A stretch of DNA of 64,000 nucleotides from Polaromonas jejuensis NBRC 106434 (GTDB lineage: Bacteria; Pseudomonadota; Gammaproteobacteria; Burkholderiales; Burkholderiaceae_C): contig NZ_BCYO01000011.1 in NCBI RefSeq assembly GCF_001598235.1, forward strand, positions 1 through 64,000, written 5' to 3'. The stretch's first letter is position 1. Every line of letters starts with the position of its first letter. The notes below the pieces were generated by a model. That model did no database searches and had not been told where the DNA came from. It was given only the letters and a program-made list of their open reading frames with translations. Position numbers and translations under genes: made by a program. Shown in pieces: positions 16,645-24,431 of this stretch.

Positions 16645-17538
16645 TCAACGCCTCAGGCGGATCTGGTTGGGCAAGGGGACGGAGCGCCGCAGCACATCCT
16701 CACCCAGCCACAGGGCCGAGCGCCAGGCACGCTGGGCCACGGTGGGCAAGGGCATCTGCTGGTAGTCGTCGTTGAACACCTCAAAGCTGTAGTCCCCCCG
16801 GTAACCCAGGCCATGGAGCTTGGTCACCAGCGCGGCCAGCGCTTCGCTGTGCACCCCTTCGCCCGGAAACACGCGGAAATGACGCGCGGTCGCAATGCGT
16901 TCCTCGACCGATTTGATCTCGGTCCACATGAAGTCGGCCAATTGCACCAGAAATATCTTGTCGGGGTCCAGGATATCCAGCTCGTCGAGCGGCGTGCTGG
17001 TCGCAAACATGTGAAACGAATCGAAGCCCAGGCCCAGATTGGGCATGTCGGCCCGGCAAACAATGTCCCAGGCCTGCGGGAATTCGTTCACCACGCGGCC
17101 CCAGGACAAAGCCTCGTAGGCGATTTTAATGTTCATCGGTATGGCCAGCATGGCCAGCTTGCGCAGATCTTTGACCAGCGCCTCGATGTCGTCCGTGGCA
17201 TGCACCGAAGTCGACGAGCAGATGAGCAACAAATGGCAGTCGAGCGCGCTGCACATCTCCAGCATGGACTTGGCGATGTCCATCTTGTAGTCATGCAGAT
17301 GGCCGGACAGCCCTTCGAAATCACGCAGCACCTGAAAGCCCGTGACGCGCAGGCCGCTGGCACGCACGGCGGCCACGGCGGCGTCCATGCCGTCGGGATG
17401 GCCGACCAGATCCCTGGCGGCCAGCATGATCTGCGTGAACCCCGCTTCGCGCACGGCCTTGAGCTTGGCTTCAAGAGGTCCGGCCAGCGAGATGGTGTCC
17501 ATCCCGAAATCGTCAATGTTTCCGCTGTAGTGGCTCAT
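16645..17538 (-). CDS. 3-dehydroshikimate dehydratase-like TIM-barrel protein (QuiC N-terminal half)
   Basis: 297 residues of the sugar-phosphate isomerase/epimerase TIM barrel (AP endonuclease 2-like fold), start MSHYSGNIDDFGMDTISLAG. Metal-site segments visible are IAYEALSWGRVVNEF (Glu), LGLGFDSFHMFA (Asp/His), FLVQLADFMW and YSFEVFNDDY (Glu). In QuiC1-type enzymes such a domain converts 3-dehydroshikimate to protocatechuate and is fused to an HPPD-like domain. Here the HPPD-like part is a separate gene 14 bp upstream. Between pcaB and aromatic transport genes this function is very plausible; another isomerase cannot be excluded. Confidence 0.78.
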   Translation of the reverse strand: MSHYSGNIDDFGMDTISLAGPLEAKLKAVREAGFTQIMLAARDLVGHPDGMDAAVAAVRASGLRVTGFQVLRDFEGLSGHLHDYKMDIAKSMLEMCSALDCHLLLICSSTSVHATDDIEALVKDLRKLAMLAIPMNIKIAYEALSWGRVVNEFPQAWDIVCRADMPNLGLGFDSFHMFATSTPLDELDILDPDKIFLVQLADFMWTEIKSVEERIATARHFRVFPGEGVHSEALAALVTKLHGLGYRGDYSFEVFNDDYQQMPLPTVAQRAWRSALWLGEDVLRRSVPLPNQIRLRR

Positions 17539-17552
17539 GATTTCGCGCTCGC

Positions 17553-18455
17553 TTAACGTTCGTTATGGACCAGCTCGAAACTCACGCTGCCCATCCAGGT
17601 TTTGGTCAGGGCGCCCCGGTCTTCGGTGTGCACGCCGCGCGACTCCACAAATTCCACGCCCCGCAGCGTCAGCTCGGAGGCCGCGGCCAGCACGTCGGCG
17701 CTGCCCAGGCCGATGCGCTGGAAGTGTTCATCGCCCTCCACGTCCAGCACGCTGGCTTCCGGCTCAATCAGTTGCAGATAAAAGCGCGCCGATGGCTGGC
17801 AGGGACTGCGCAGGATGCGCCCCTTGGGCAAGATGCCAAATCGCTCCTCATCGGGCAGCTCGGTAAAACCAAACAGCTCGCGGTAAAACTCGGCCCAGTC
17901 CTCGGTGCGGTCGTTGCCTATGTACTGCACAATGCCGAAGAAATGCAGTCCCGCCACCGCCGGCGGCTGCGGATCCACGGTCGGGATAGGCACAAAGTCC
18001 ACGTCGTAGATAGAAAACTTGTCGTAACGGTCGACAAAATAAATGCGGCTCTTGCCCACGCCGTGGATGGCCGGAATGTTCAGCTCCATGACCTCCACGC
18101 GGGACGGCACCGCCCAGGCGCCACGCTCCAGCGCCCGCCGGTAGGCGGCAGCCGCATCGCGCACACGCAGCGCCACGGCGGCAATCACCGGCTTGTCGGT
18201 CGGTGCGGCGCCGTCGGGCAGCGCCGGAATGTGGGCATTGACAATCACATTCATGCTGCCCTGCCGGTACAGCATCACCTCACGCGAGCGATGGCGGGCG
18301 ATCGGGCGAAAGCCCATCATCTCCAGCACCTGCCCCAGCGCCTGGGGCTTGGAGGTGGTGTATTCAATGAACTCGATGCCGTCCAGCCCGAGGGGGTTGG
18401 CGACCTCCAGGATGGACTCGCGGTCGCTGGCTGTCGCCTGGCTTTGGATGCTCAT
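17553..18455 (-). CDS. HPPD-like double VOC-domain protein (split QuiC1 C-terminal half)
   Basis: 300 residues starting MSIQSQATASDRES after a GAGAGCATC region; an upstream extension to 18635 reads as non-native sequence. NPLGLDGIEFIEY and FRPIARHRSREVMLYRQGSM closely resemble the start of 4-hydroxyphenylpyruvate dioxygenase. The first metal His position is kept (GLHFFGIV) and the C-terminal Glu (SFELVHN) too, but the second His position appears to be Arg (FQRIGLG). The usual HPPD length is about 350. It is probably not an active HPPD; its position beside the TIM-barrel gene suggests a partner for 3-dehydroshikimate dehydratase. Confidence 0.75.
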   Translation of the reverse strand: MSIQSQATASDRESILEVANPLGLDGIEFIEYTTSKPQALGQVLEMMGFRPIARHRSREVMLYRQGSMNVIVNAHIPALPDGAAPTDKPVIAAVALRVRDAAAAYRRALERGAWAVPSRVEVMELNIPAIHGVGKSRIYFVDRYDKFSIYDVDFVPIPTVDPQPPAVAGLHFFGIVQYIGNDRTEDWAEFYRELFGFTELPDEERFGILPKGRILRSPCQPSARFYLQLIEPEASVLDVEGDEHFQRIGLGSADVLAAASELTLRGVEFVESRGVHTEDRGALTKTWMGSVSFELVHNER

Positions 18456-18495
18456 GATGCTCTCCGGTTCAATACAGATGGTTCGATAAACAGGT

Positions 18496-19260
18496 TCAAA
18501 GCGGCACACCGGCCGCAGCGGGCACCACGGCGCCAGGCACATGACCGCCGCCCAGGAAAAGCCGCTCGATATTCGGGTCGGCCAGCAGCTCGGAGGCCTT
18601 CTTGTGCAGCACCAGCTGCCCCGACTCCAGCGCAATCGCGTCGTCGGCCATCTTGAGCGCGCTCTTGACGTTTTGCTCCACCATCAGCACCGTCGTGCCC
18701 TGGGCGGCCAGCTTCTGCAGCAGCTTGAACACGTCCTGCACCACCATGGGCGACAGGCCAATCGAGGGCTCGTCAATCAGCAGCACCTTGGGGCGCAGCA
18801 GCAAGGCGCGGCCGACCTCCAGCTGCTTTTGCTCGCCACCCGACAGGGCTGAAGCCTGCGAGTGCAGACGCTCCTTCACACGCGGAAAAAACTCCAGCAC
18901 CTCGGGAATGCGCTCATGCGTGGTCTTGGTACCCAGCGTGATGCCCCCCAGCTCCAGGTTCTGCCAGACGGTGAGCTGACCAAACAGGTTGCGCCCCTGC
19001 GGCACAAAGGCAATGCCCTTGGCCAGCAACTCTTTCTGGCTGGCACCGGAGATGTCCACACCATCGAGCAGGATGCGGCCCTGGCGCGGCTTGAGCAGGC
19101 CAAACAGCGTTTTCAGCACGGTGGACTTGCCCGCGCCATTGGGGCCCAGCAGCAAGGTGATGGAGCCGCGCCTGACCTTGAAAGACAGGTTGTTCAGGAT
19201 CATGAAGTCCTTGTAACCGGCCACCACATCGTCGAATTCAATACAAATATCGTTGGCCAT
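18496..19260 (-). CDS. livF: branched-chain-type ABC transporter ATP-binding protein LivF
   Basis: 254 residues. Walker A GPNGAGKST, signature LSGGEQKQLEVGRALLL and Walker B VLLIDEPSIGLSPM are all present, followed by the LivF-style LMVEQNVKSALKMAD. The C-terminus is a little longer than E. coli LivF (237). It powers uptake with LivG. It is the last gene of a five-gene HAAT importer, next to pca and qui genes, so it likely imports quinate, shikimate or an aromatic acid rather than leucine. Confidence 0.93.
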   Translation of the reverse strand: MANDICIEFDDVVAGYKDFMILNNLSFKVRRGSITLLLGPNGAGKSTVLKTLFGLLKPRQGRILLDGVDISGASQKELLAKGIAFVPQGRNLFGQLTVWQNLELGGITLGTKTTHERIPEVLEFFPRVKERLHSQASALSGGEQKQLEVGRALLLRPKVLLIDEPSIGLSPMVVQDVFKLLQKLAAQGTTVLMVEQNVKSALKMADDAIALESGQLVLHKKASELLADPNIERLFLGGGHVPGAVVPAAAGVPL

Positions 19261-19261
19261 G

Positions 19262-20020
19262 TCAATTTCCTAAATAGGCGTCAAGCACCTCTTTGTTGCC
19301 GCGGATTTCCGCCGGTGTGCCAATCGCCAGCACCCGCCCTTCCACCATCACCATGATGCGGTGGCACAAATCCATCACAAAGTCCATGTTGTGTTCAATC
19401 ACCACAAAGGAGCTCTTGCGGCCGAATTTCGGATTCTGGTTGAGCTCCTTGAGCAAGGAGGAAATGCCGCCCACCAGGCTGGGGTTGACACCCGCGCAAG
19501 GCTCGTCGAGCAGCACCAGATCGGGCTCGGCCATGAAGGCCATGGCAATGTCCACCAGCTTCTGCTGCCCATAGCTGAGCGTGCCGGCCAGCTTGTCGGC
19601 CACGTGCCGGATGCGGAACTGGTCGATCAGCGCATCGGCCTTGCCGCCCAGGCCCGAGTCGCCGGGTGCAAACATGCGGCTGAGCATGCTGCCCTTGTGC
19701 TCCTGCGCCGCCACGATCAGGTTGTCGCGCACCGTCATCTTGCCAAACACCTGCAGGGTCTGAAAGGTCCGGCCCACACCCTGACGGCTCAGCGCCAGCG
19801 GCGAAAGCCCGGTGATGTTCTTGCCATTGAGCTCGATAGACCCCGCGTCCGGGCTGATCTGGCCGAGCACGCTGTTGAACATGGTGGTTTTGCCGGAACC
19901 ATTGGGGCCGATGACGCCAAAGATTTCCCCCGGCATGACCTCAAATGAAACACCGCCCACCGCCTGAATGGCTCCATAGGCCTTTTTAAGGTCGCTCACT
20001 TTGAGCAAAGACTGTGTCAT
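19262..20020 (-). CDS. livG: branched-chain-type ABC transporter ATP-binding protein LivG
   Basis: 252 residues from MTQSLLKVSDLKKAYGAI. The start at 20020 overlaps the livM stop (ATGA), which is why it is preferred to in-frame sequence further up. Walker A GPNGSGKTT, signature LSYGQQKLVDIAMAFM, Walker B LVLLDEPCAGV and the His of the H-loop in FVVIEHNMDFVMDL are visible. It pairs with LivF to energise the importer; a one-base gap separates the two genes. Confidence 0.93.
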   Translation of the reverse strand: MTQSLLKVSDLKKAYGAIQAVGGVSFEVMPGEIFGVIGPNGSGKTTMFNSVLGQISPDAGSIELNGKNITGLSPLALSRQGVGRTFQTLQVFGKMTVRDNLIVAAQEHKGSMLSRMFAPGDSGLGGKADALIDQFRIRHVADKLAGTLSYGQQKLVDIAMAFMAEPDLVLLDEPCAGVNPSLVGGISSLLKELNQNPKFGRKSSFVVIEHNMDFVMDLCHRIMVMVEGRVLAIGTPAEIRGNKEVLDAYLGN

Positions 20021-21051
20021 GACGAAACTCCCATACGGCTGGCAGCCGCGGCCTTGGCCGCATTCGTGGCTGAAATCTTGCGCGCTGCCGAAGCTTCCCT
20101 GGCCGCACGCTTGGCACGGATGCGATCCGGGATGCTCAGCAAACCATCGGGCAGCCACACCATCAGCACCACCACCGCCGCACCGAACATCGGCAGGTAC
20201 CAGTTGGCAACGTAAGGCACGTCGCGCAGCCATTCGGGCAACACAACACCGATGGCGGCACCGACGACGGGGCCGAGGAAATAACCAGCGCCGCCCACCA
20301 CCACCATCAGATACATCATGATGGAGGCGCCCACCGCAAACGGCGCCGGTTCAATGAACTGCACCAGCGAGGCAAACAGCGCGCCCGCCATGCCGGCGTA
20401 CACCGCGCCGATGGCAAAGCTGAGTAGGGTGTAGTTGCGGATGTCCACGCCCAGGCTTTCGGCGCGTATCGGGTTGTCGCGCAGGGCCGTGAAGGCCTTG
20501 CCCCAGGGCGAGCGCAGCAAGCCCCACAGCAGCCCCGCCAGGATCAGCGCGACCGCCAGCACGAAGTAGTAGTAAGACAGGTTGCTTTCCAGCGAAAAGC
20601 CCAGCAGCGATGGCCGCGCAATGTTGTTGATGCCGAAGGTGCCGCCGGTGAGCCACTCTTCGTTGCGCATCACCAGCCAGATGGCGGTGTTGAAGCCCAG
20701 CGTGGCAAACGCCAGGTAAATGGTCTGCACCCGCAAGGCCGGAAAGCCGAGGATCAGCCCCACCACGAAACAGATCATTGCGGCGGCGGGCAAGCCGAGC
20801 CAGAAGCTGAAGCCGGCCTTCATGAGGATGGCCACGGTGTAGGCGCCAATGCCGAAGAAGGCGGCGTGCCCCAGGGACTTCTGGCCGGCATAGCCTATGG
20901 TCAGGTTCAGCCCCATGGTGGCGATGATGAATATCAGCCAGTAGGTCAGCAGGTAGATGCCGTAGTTTTTCAGAAAGGGAGGTGCCACCAGCACCAGCAG
21001 GGCGCCCAGAAGGGTCAGGAGCAGCGCCGTTTTGTTGTTAAAGAGCTTCAT
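20017..21051 (-). CDS. livM: branched-chain-type ABC transporter permease LivM
   Basis: 344 residues with about nine hydrophobic helices and the permease loop GKAFTALRDNPIRAESLGVD, the EAA-like segment that touches the ATPases. TIGYAGQKSLGHAAFFGIGAY is the conserved LivM N-terminal region. The C-terminal tail is Ala/Lys/Arg rich (RAKRAAREASAARK). It overlaps livH and livG by four bases each. It forms the transmembrane pore together with LivH. Confidence 0.93.
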   Translation of the reverse strand: MKLFNNKTALLLTLLGALLVLVAPPFLKNYGIYLLTYWLIFIIATMGLNLTIGYAGQKSLGHAAFFGIGAYTVAILMKAGFSFWLGLPAAAMICFVVGLILGFPALRVQTIYLAFATLGFNTAIWLVMRNEEWLTGGTFGINNIARPSLLGFSLESNLSYYYFVLAVALILAGLLWGLLRSPWGKAFTALRDNPIRAESLGVDIRNYTLLSFAIGAVYAGMAGALFASLVQFIEPAPFAVGASIMMYLMVVVGGAGYFLGPVVGAAIGVVLPEWLRDVPYVANWYLPMFGAAVVVLMVWLPDGLLSIPDRIRAKRAAREASAARKISATNAAKAAAASRMGVSS

Positions 21052-21923
21052 ACCTTGCGCTCCTCTTTTTTGCCCAGCAGGCCCTGGGGCTTGAACAGAA
21101 TCACGACCATGAAAATCAGCAGGGCCACCGCATCCTTGTAGGCCGGCGAAATATAGGCCGAGGCCAGGTTTTCACAGACGCCCACAATCAGCCCGCCCAC
21201 CAGGGCGCCGCGCGAATTGTTGAAGCCCCCGATGATGGCGGCAAAGAAAGCCTTGGTACCCAGGCCCTCGCCCATGTCGAACTTGGCGAGGTAGGTGGGC
21301 GTGACCAGCAGGGCCGCCGCCACCGCCAGCACCGCGTTGATGGCAAAGGTGTAGAAAATCATGCGCGGCACATTGATGCCGAGCACCGAAGCACTCTCGG
21401 TGTTTTGCGCCACCGCCTGCATGGCCCGGCCGGTGACGGTTTTCGCCAGGAAGGCCTGGGTCGCCATCACGATGACCATGGCCAGCGCAAAGGTGCCGAT
21501 GTCCTGCAGGGTCACGGTGACGCCCGCAATGTTGAACAGCTTGTCGGCAAACAAACCGGGGAAAGGATGCGCTTCAGCGCTGAATCCGGCCCGCACGCCG
21601 TTGCGCATGGCAATCGACAGGCCGATGGTGGCCACGACGATGGGCATCATGCCGTACTTGAACAAGGGGTCGACCACGCCGCGCTTGAACACCCAGCCCA
21701 GCAGCAGCACGGCCAGCAGCGCGGTGAGAACAAAGCTCACCAGCATGGGCGCGCCCAGTGACATGAAGCCCAGCATCATGAAGGCCGGCAGCATGACAAA
21801 TTCGCCCTGGGCGAAGTTGATGGTGCCCGAGGCCTGCCATAGCAGGGTGAAGCCCAGGGCCGCCAGCGCATAAATGCTGCCGGTGGCCAGGCCGGAGAAA
21901 AAGAGTTGAAGGAAGTCGGTCAT
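21048..21923 (-). CDS. livH: branched-chain-type ABC transporter permease LivH
   Basis: 291 residues, highly hydrophobic. SGLATGSIYALAALGFTLLW and TINFAQGEFVML are the conserved N-terminal LivH motifs; GRAMQAVAQNTESASVLGIN is the cytoplasmic coupling loop. It is separated from the binding-protein gene by a 138-bp spacer with strong hairpins and overlaps livM by four bases. Confidence 0.93.
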   Translation of the reverse strand: MTDFLQLFFSGLATGSIYALAALGFTLLWQASGTINFAQGEFVMLPAFMMLGFMSLGAPMLVSFVLTALLAVLLLGWVFKRGVVDPLFKYGMMPIVVATIGLSIAMRNGVRAGFSAEAHPFPGLFADKLFNIAGVTVTLQDIGTFALAMVIVMATQAFLAKTVTGRAMQAVAQNTESASVLGINVPRMIFYTFAINAVLAVAAALLVTPTYLAKFDMGEGLGTKAFFAAIIGGFNNSRGALVGGLIVGVCENLASAYISPAYKDAVALLIFMVVILFKPQGLLGKKEERKV

Positions 21924-22005
21924 GACGGTGTCTGCCTACGAATGCTGCAATCGGGTTTCAATCGCCGGCTCCACAGCCCAGGGCCACGGTACCGGCATCT
22001 GCGCA

Positions 22006-22056
22006 ACAAGCCTGCGGGGCTTGTGCGTTGGAGCGCTCGCCAGCGGCTGGCGAGCG
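22006..22056 (-). promoter_or_regulatory. two hairpins between livK and livH
   Basis: A perfect inverted repeat with 11-bp arms and one central base lies at 22034-22056 (CGCTCGCCAGC and its complement). A second, ACAAGCC-N5-GGCTTGT, lies at 22006-22024. Neither has a T-run. Hairpins at this spot in binding-protein operons typically protect the upstream mRNA and lower expression of the membrane genes, allowing excess binding protein; that role is inferred. Confidence 0.6.
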
Positions 22057-22061
22057 GTGCT

Positions 22062-23219
22062 TTACTTTTTGGCAGCGGCCCCCAGAGGCGGCAGCGTGGC
22101 GACCACTTCCTGCTTGCCGTTCTTCACTTCGATCATGAAGCTCTCACGGTCCAGGTCACCCTTGCTGTCAAACGTCACGTCCATCAGCACGCCAGGCTGG
22201 TCCGCCGCCTTGACCTTGAGGGTGTGCAGCGCGGCCGCCACGGCCTTGCGGTCCAGCTTGCCGGCCTTCTCAATGGCGGCCTTCAGCACATACACGCCGG
22301 AGTAGCCCTTCATGCCGTTGTGGTCCGACACATATTTGTATTCCTTCTCAAACTTGGCGCGGAAGGCGCGGATGGCGGGTAGTGGTGCATCGACCGTCAG
22401 CCCCACGTGGGCGATGGCACCGTTGGCCGCATCGCCAGCCAGATCAATCACCTTCTGGCCGGTCAGGGTGGTTTCACCGATCACGGGCTTGTTCCAGCCC
22501 TGCTTGCGCAACTCGCGCAACAGGCGGGCCGATTCCTCTTCATTGGTATAGGCAAACAGGCCTTCCGCATTGCTCTGCTTGGCACGCAGCACGGCGGCAG
22601 AGAAATCCACCTGACCCGATTCGGTGGAAATTTCCGACAGGATCTTGGTGGGCGAATTGGCCAGGGCCTTCTTGATCATGTCCAGGCCACCCTTGCCGAA
22701 GTCATTGTTCACATAAAGAACGGCAATGCTTTTGAGCTTGGCCTGCTCGCTGATGTAGCGCGCCACCTTGGGCATGGCAGCGGCCTGCGTGAAGCTGGTG
22801 CGAAACACATAGGGATTGCCCTGCTCGGTGATGCTGGCGGCCTCGCCGCCGGTGAAATTGGGCACCTCGGCGCGACGCGATTCGGCCATGCTGACCATGA
22901 TGGAGCCGGAGAACACGGGGCCGAAGATCGCGAAGACGTTGTCGTCAATGGCTTTTTGCGTCAGGCCCTTGGCCACGCCGGGGTTGCTCTGGGTGTCGGT
23001 GGTGACGGACTGGATTTTCTTGCCCAGAATGCCGCCGGTGGCGTTGATCTCCTTGACCGCCAGCTCCACGCCATTCTTGAAGTTGGTGCCCGCCGTGGCG
23101 CCGGCACCGGACAACTCGACAATATTGGCAATCTTGATCACATCCTGGGCAAATGTGACTGTAGCGCCCGCGGCAATTGCGCAAGCAGCTATCAATTTAA
23201 GAGCAAATCGTTTCTTCAT
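22062..23219 (-). CDS. livK: branched-chain-type ABC transporter periplasmic binding protein LivK
   Basis: 385 residues. The signal peptide MKKRFALKLIAACAIAAGAT is followed by VTFAQDVIKIANIVELSGAG, the start of the type I periplasmic-binding fold. GAVGTNFKNGVELAVKEIN-like and ILGKKIQSVTTDTQSNP segments match HAAT family proteins. It captures the substrate for LivHMGF. The signal-peptide codons from residue 6 onward coincide with a copy of the dispersed Comamonad repeat. Ligand not known; quinate, shikimate or an aromatic acid suits the gene neighbourhood. Confidence 0.92.
   Translation of the reverse strand: MKKRFALKLIAACAIAAGATVTFAQDVIKIANIVELSGAGATAGTNFKNGVELAVKEINATGGILGKKIQSVTTDTQSNPGVAKGLTQKAIDDNVFAIFGPVFSGSIMVSMAESRRAEVPNFTGGEAASITEQGNPYVFRTSFTQAAAMPKVARYISEQAKLKSIAVLYVNNDFGKGGLDMIKKALANSPTKILSEISTESGQVDFSAAVLRAKQSNAEGLFAYTNEEESARLLRELRKQGWNKPVIGETTLTGQKVIDLAGDAANGAIAHVGLTVDAPLPAIRAFRAKFEKEYKYVSDHNGMKGYSGVYVLKAAIEKAGKLDRKAVAAALHTLKVKAADQPGVLMDVTFDSKGDLDRESFMIEVKNGKQEVVATLPPLGAAAKK
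23148..23204 (-). repeat. dispersed repeat copy encoding part of the LivK signal peptide
   Basis: Core GCTCTTAAATTGATAGC (minus strand, 23204-23188), then a tail containing TGCTTGCGC and GGGCGCTACAG. It follows the same plan as the other copies: 17-bp core, TGC(T)TGCGC, a variable part, then GGGCTA(A/C)AGGC. It lies wholly in the livK coding region from codon 6. Confidence 0.7.
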
Positions 23220-23260
23220 GGTTGTCTCCTTTAAGGGTTAAAAAATCAATACGAAAAAAA

Positions 23261-24238
23261 TCAGGGGGATACGAGTCGTGCTTCCCCGACTCCCGGGACT
23301 GGAACGCTGGCAGATTGGGCGGTCTGGATGGGCTGGCCTGGGCGCCTGATCTCACCCCGCATGGCGGCCGGATACAGGAGTTCGCGAATAAAGGTGGCGT
23401 CCTTGCGAACGGCTTGCGCCGCCTCGGTGTAGCCGAAAAACGCCAGGTAGTCGGGCGCCTGCTGGACAAGCATTTCAAAGCCGGGCTGCGCCAGCAGATG
23501 GCGTGCCCGAGCCGCCTGCACCAGCGGTGTCGGCTGGTTCTTCATCTGGATGTCCATCACGGCAGCATGCGGGGCCAGCCGCGACACATCGCATGGCAGG
23601 GGATCGCCGGCCTTGAGCCCCAGCGGCGAGGCGTTCACCACCACCTCATAAGCCGACGGGTCGCTGCTGCTCGCGGCCACGATCTGTGTCGTGGGCATCT
23701 GCGTCGCTGCAGCAAGCTGGCTTGCCAGGGCCTGCGCCTTGCCGGGCGCCGGATCGTAGAGCGCAATTGCGGCAGGTGCGCGGCTACCCGCCATCGCCAG
23801 CGCGGCGGCAATGGCAGAAGCGGCGCCACCGGCACCCAGAATCAGCACGCGCCTGCCCGCGTAGGCCACGCCAAAGTAGTCCAGCGACAAGGCAAAGCCC
23901 TTGCCGTCAAACAGCGCGCCTTCAAATTCGCCGGTTGCGTTGCGGCGTATGCCATTGACAGCGCCCGCCACACGGCCAGCGTCGTTGCAGTGCGAGAGCA
24001 AACCCATCACCCGCGATTTGTGCGGAATGGTCAGCAGCATGCCCTTGACGTTTTTGGCCAGAAAGGCGTTGCGCACGAAAGCCTCGATGTCCTGGATGGC
24101 CACATGCACCGGCACCAGCACCGCATTGATGCCCAGCGTCCTGAAGATCAGGTTGAACACCTCGGGCGCCCGCACCTGGGCCACCGGATCGCCGGGGATC
24201 AGATAAACATCGGTCGTGCCCTGAATGGTGGAAAGCAT
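23261..24238 (-). CDS. shikimate/quinate dehydrogenase family protein (AroE-like)
   Basis: 325 residues. The substrate half has TTDVYLIPGDPVAQVRAPEVFN, the catalytic lysine in LLTIPHKSRVMGL (normally TVPHK) and DAGRVAGAVNGIRR. The catalytic Asp is in LFDGKGFALSL, where biosynthetic AroE usually has NTDGxGF. The nucleotide half has RRVLILGAGGAASAIAAALA. It is about 50 residues longer than E. coli AroE with an unusual Pro-rich C-terminus. Located at the head of the catabolic cluster and divergent from an IclR regulator, it is more likely a catabolic quinate or shikimate dehydrogenase than the biosynthetic AroE. Confidence 0.88.
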   Translation of the reverse strand: MLSTIQGTTDVYLIPGDPVAQVRAPEVFNLIFRTLGINAVLVPVHVAIQDIEAFVRNAFLAKNVKGMLLTIPHKSRVMGLLSHCNDAGRVAGAVNGIRRNATGEFEGALFDGKGFALSLDYFGVAYAGRRVLILGAGGAASAIAAALAMAGSRAPAAIALYDPAPGKAQALASQLAAATQMPTTQIVAASSSDPSAYEVVVNASPLGLKAGDPLPCDVSRLAPHAAVMDIQMKNQPTPLVQAARARHLLAQPGFEMLVQQAPDYLAFFGYTEAAQAVRKDATFIRELLYPAAMRGEIRRPGQPIQTAQSASVPVPGVGEARLVSP

Positions 24239-24259
24239 GGGGATGGCGGCCTTGGATGA

Positions 24260-24270
24260 TCGATAATCGA
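24260..24270. promoter_or_regulatory. PcaR/PobR-type operator-like site, copy 1
   Basis: TCGATAATCGA, embedded in ATGATCGATAATCGATTAA, lies 22 bp upstream of the aroE-like start. As I recall it, the binding site of PcaR-type IclR regulators has the core TCGATAATCG. The match plus the adjacent PcaR-like gene supports the call. Confidence 0.6.
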
Positions 24271-24363
24271 TTAATTCAGGTAAATTTCGCCTGAACTTTA
24301 GTGGTTTCTCGTTTGACTTAAAAGCATAAATAAACAGTTTGCGCGATTAACGAACAAAAAAGA

Positions 24364-24373
24364 TCGATGATCG
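24364..24373. promoter_or_regulatory. PcaR/PobR-type operator-like site, copy 2
   Basis: TCGATGATCG, 59 bp upstream of the IclR gene start, within AGATCGATGATCGTACGA. It resembles copy 1 at 24260 with one base changed and would suit autoregulation. The stretch between the copies is AT-rich and contains no gene. Confidence 0.5.
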
Positions 24374-24431
24374 TACGAAACAAGGGTTAGCCCCGGGTTT
24401 TTCCGGCCCGCATCCCCCCAATACTCAAGCC

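Noticed and set aside
15436-17556. A plus-strand frame open for over 700 codons, opposite pcaB and the TIM-barrel gene
   Set aside because: It is the antisense shadow of two clear genes in high-GC DNA; the translation is Ser/Arg/Ala-rich with no recognisable domain.
22034-22056. Rho-independent terminator after livK
   Set aside because: No T-run on the minus-strand side, and the permease genes follow in the same orientation.
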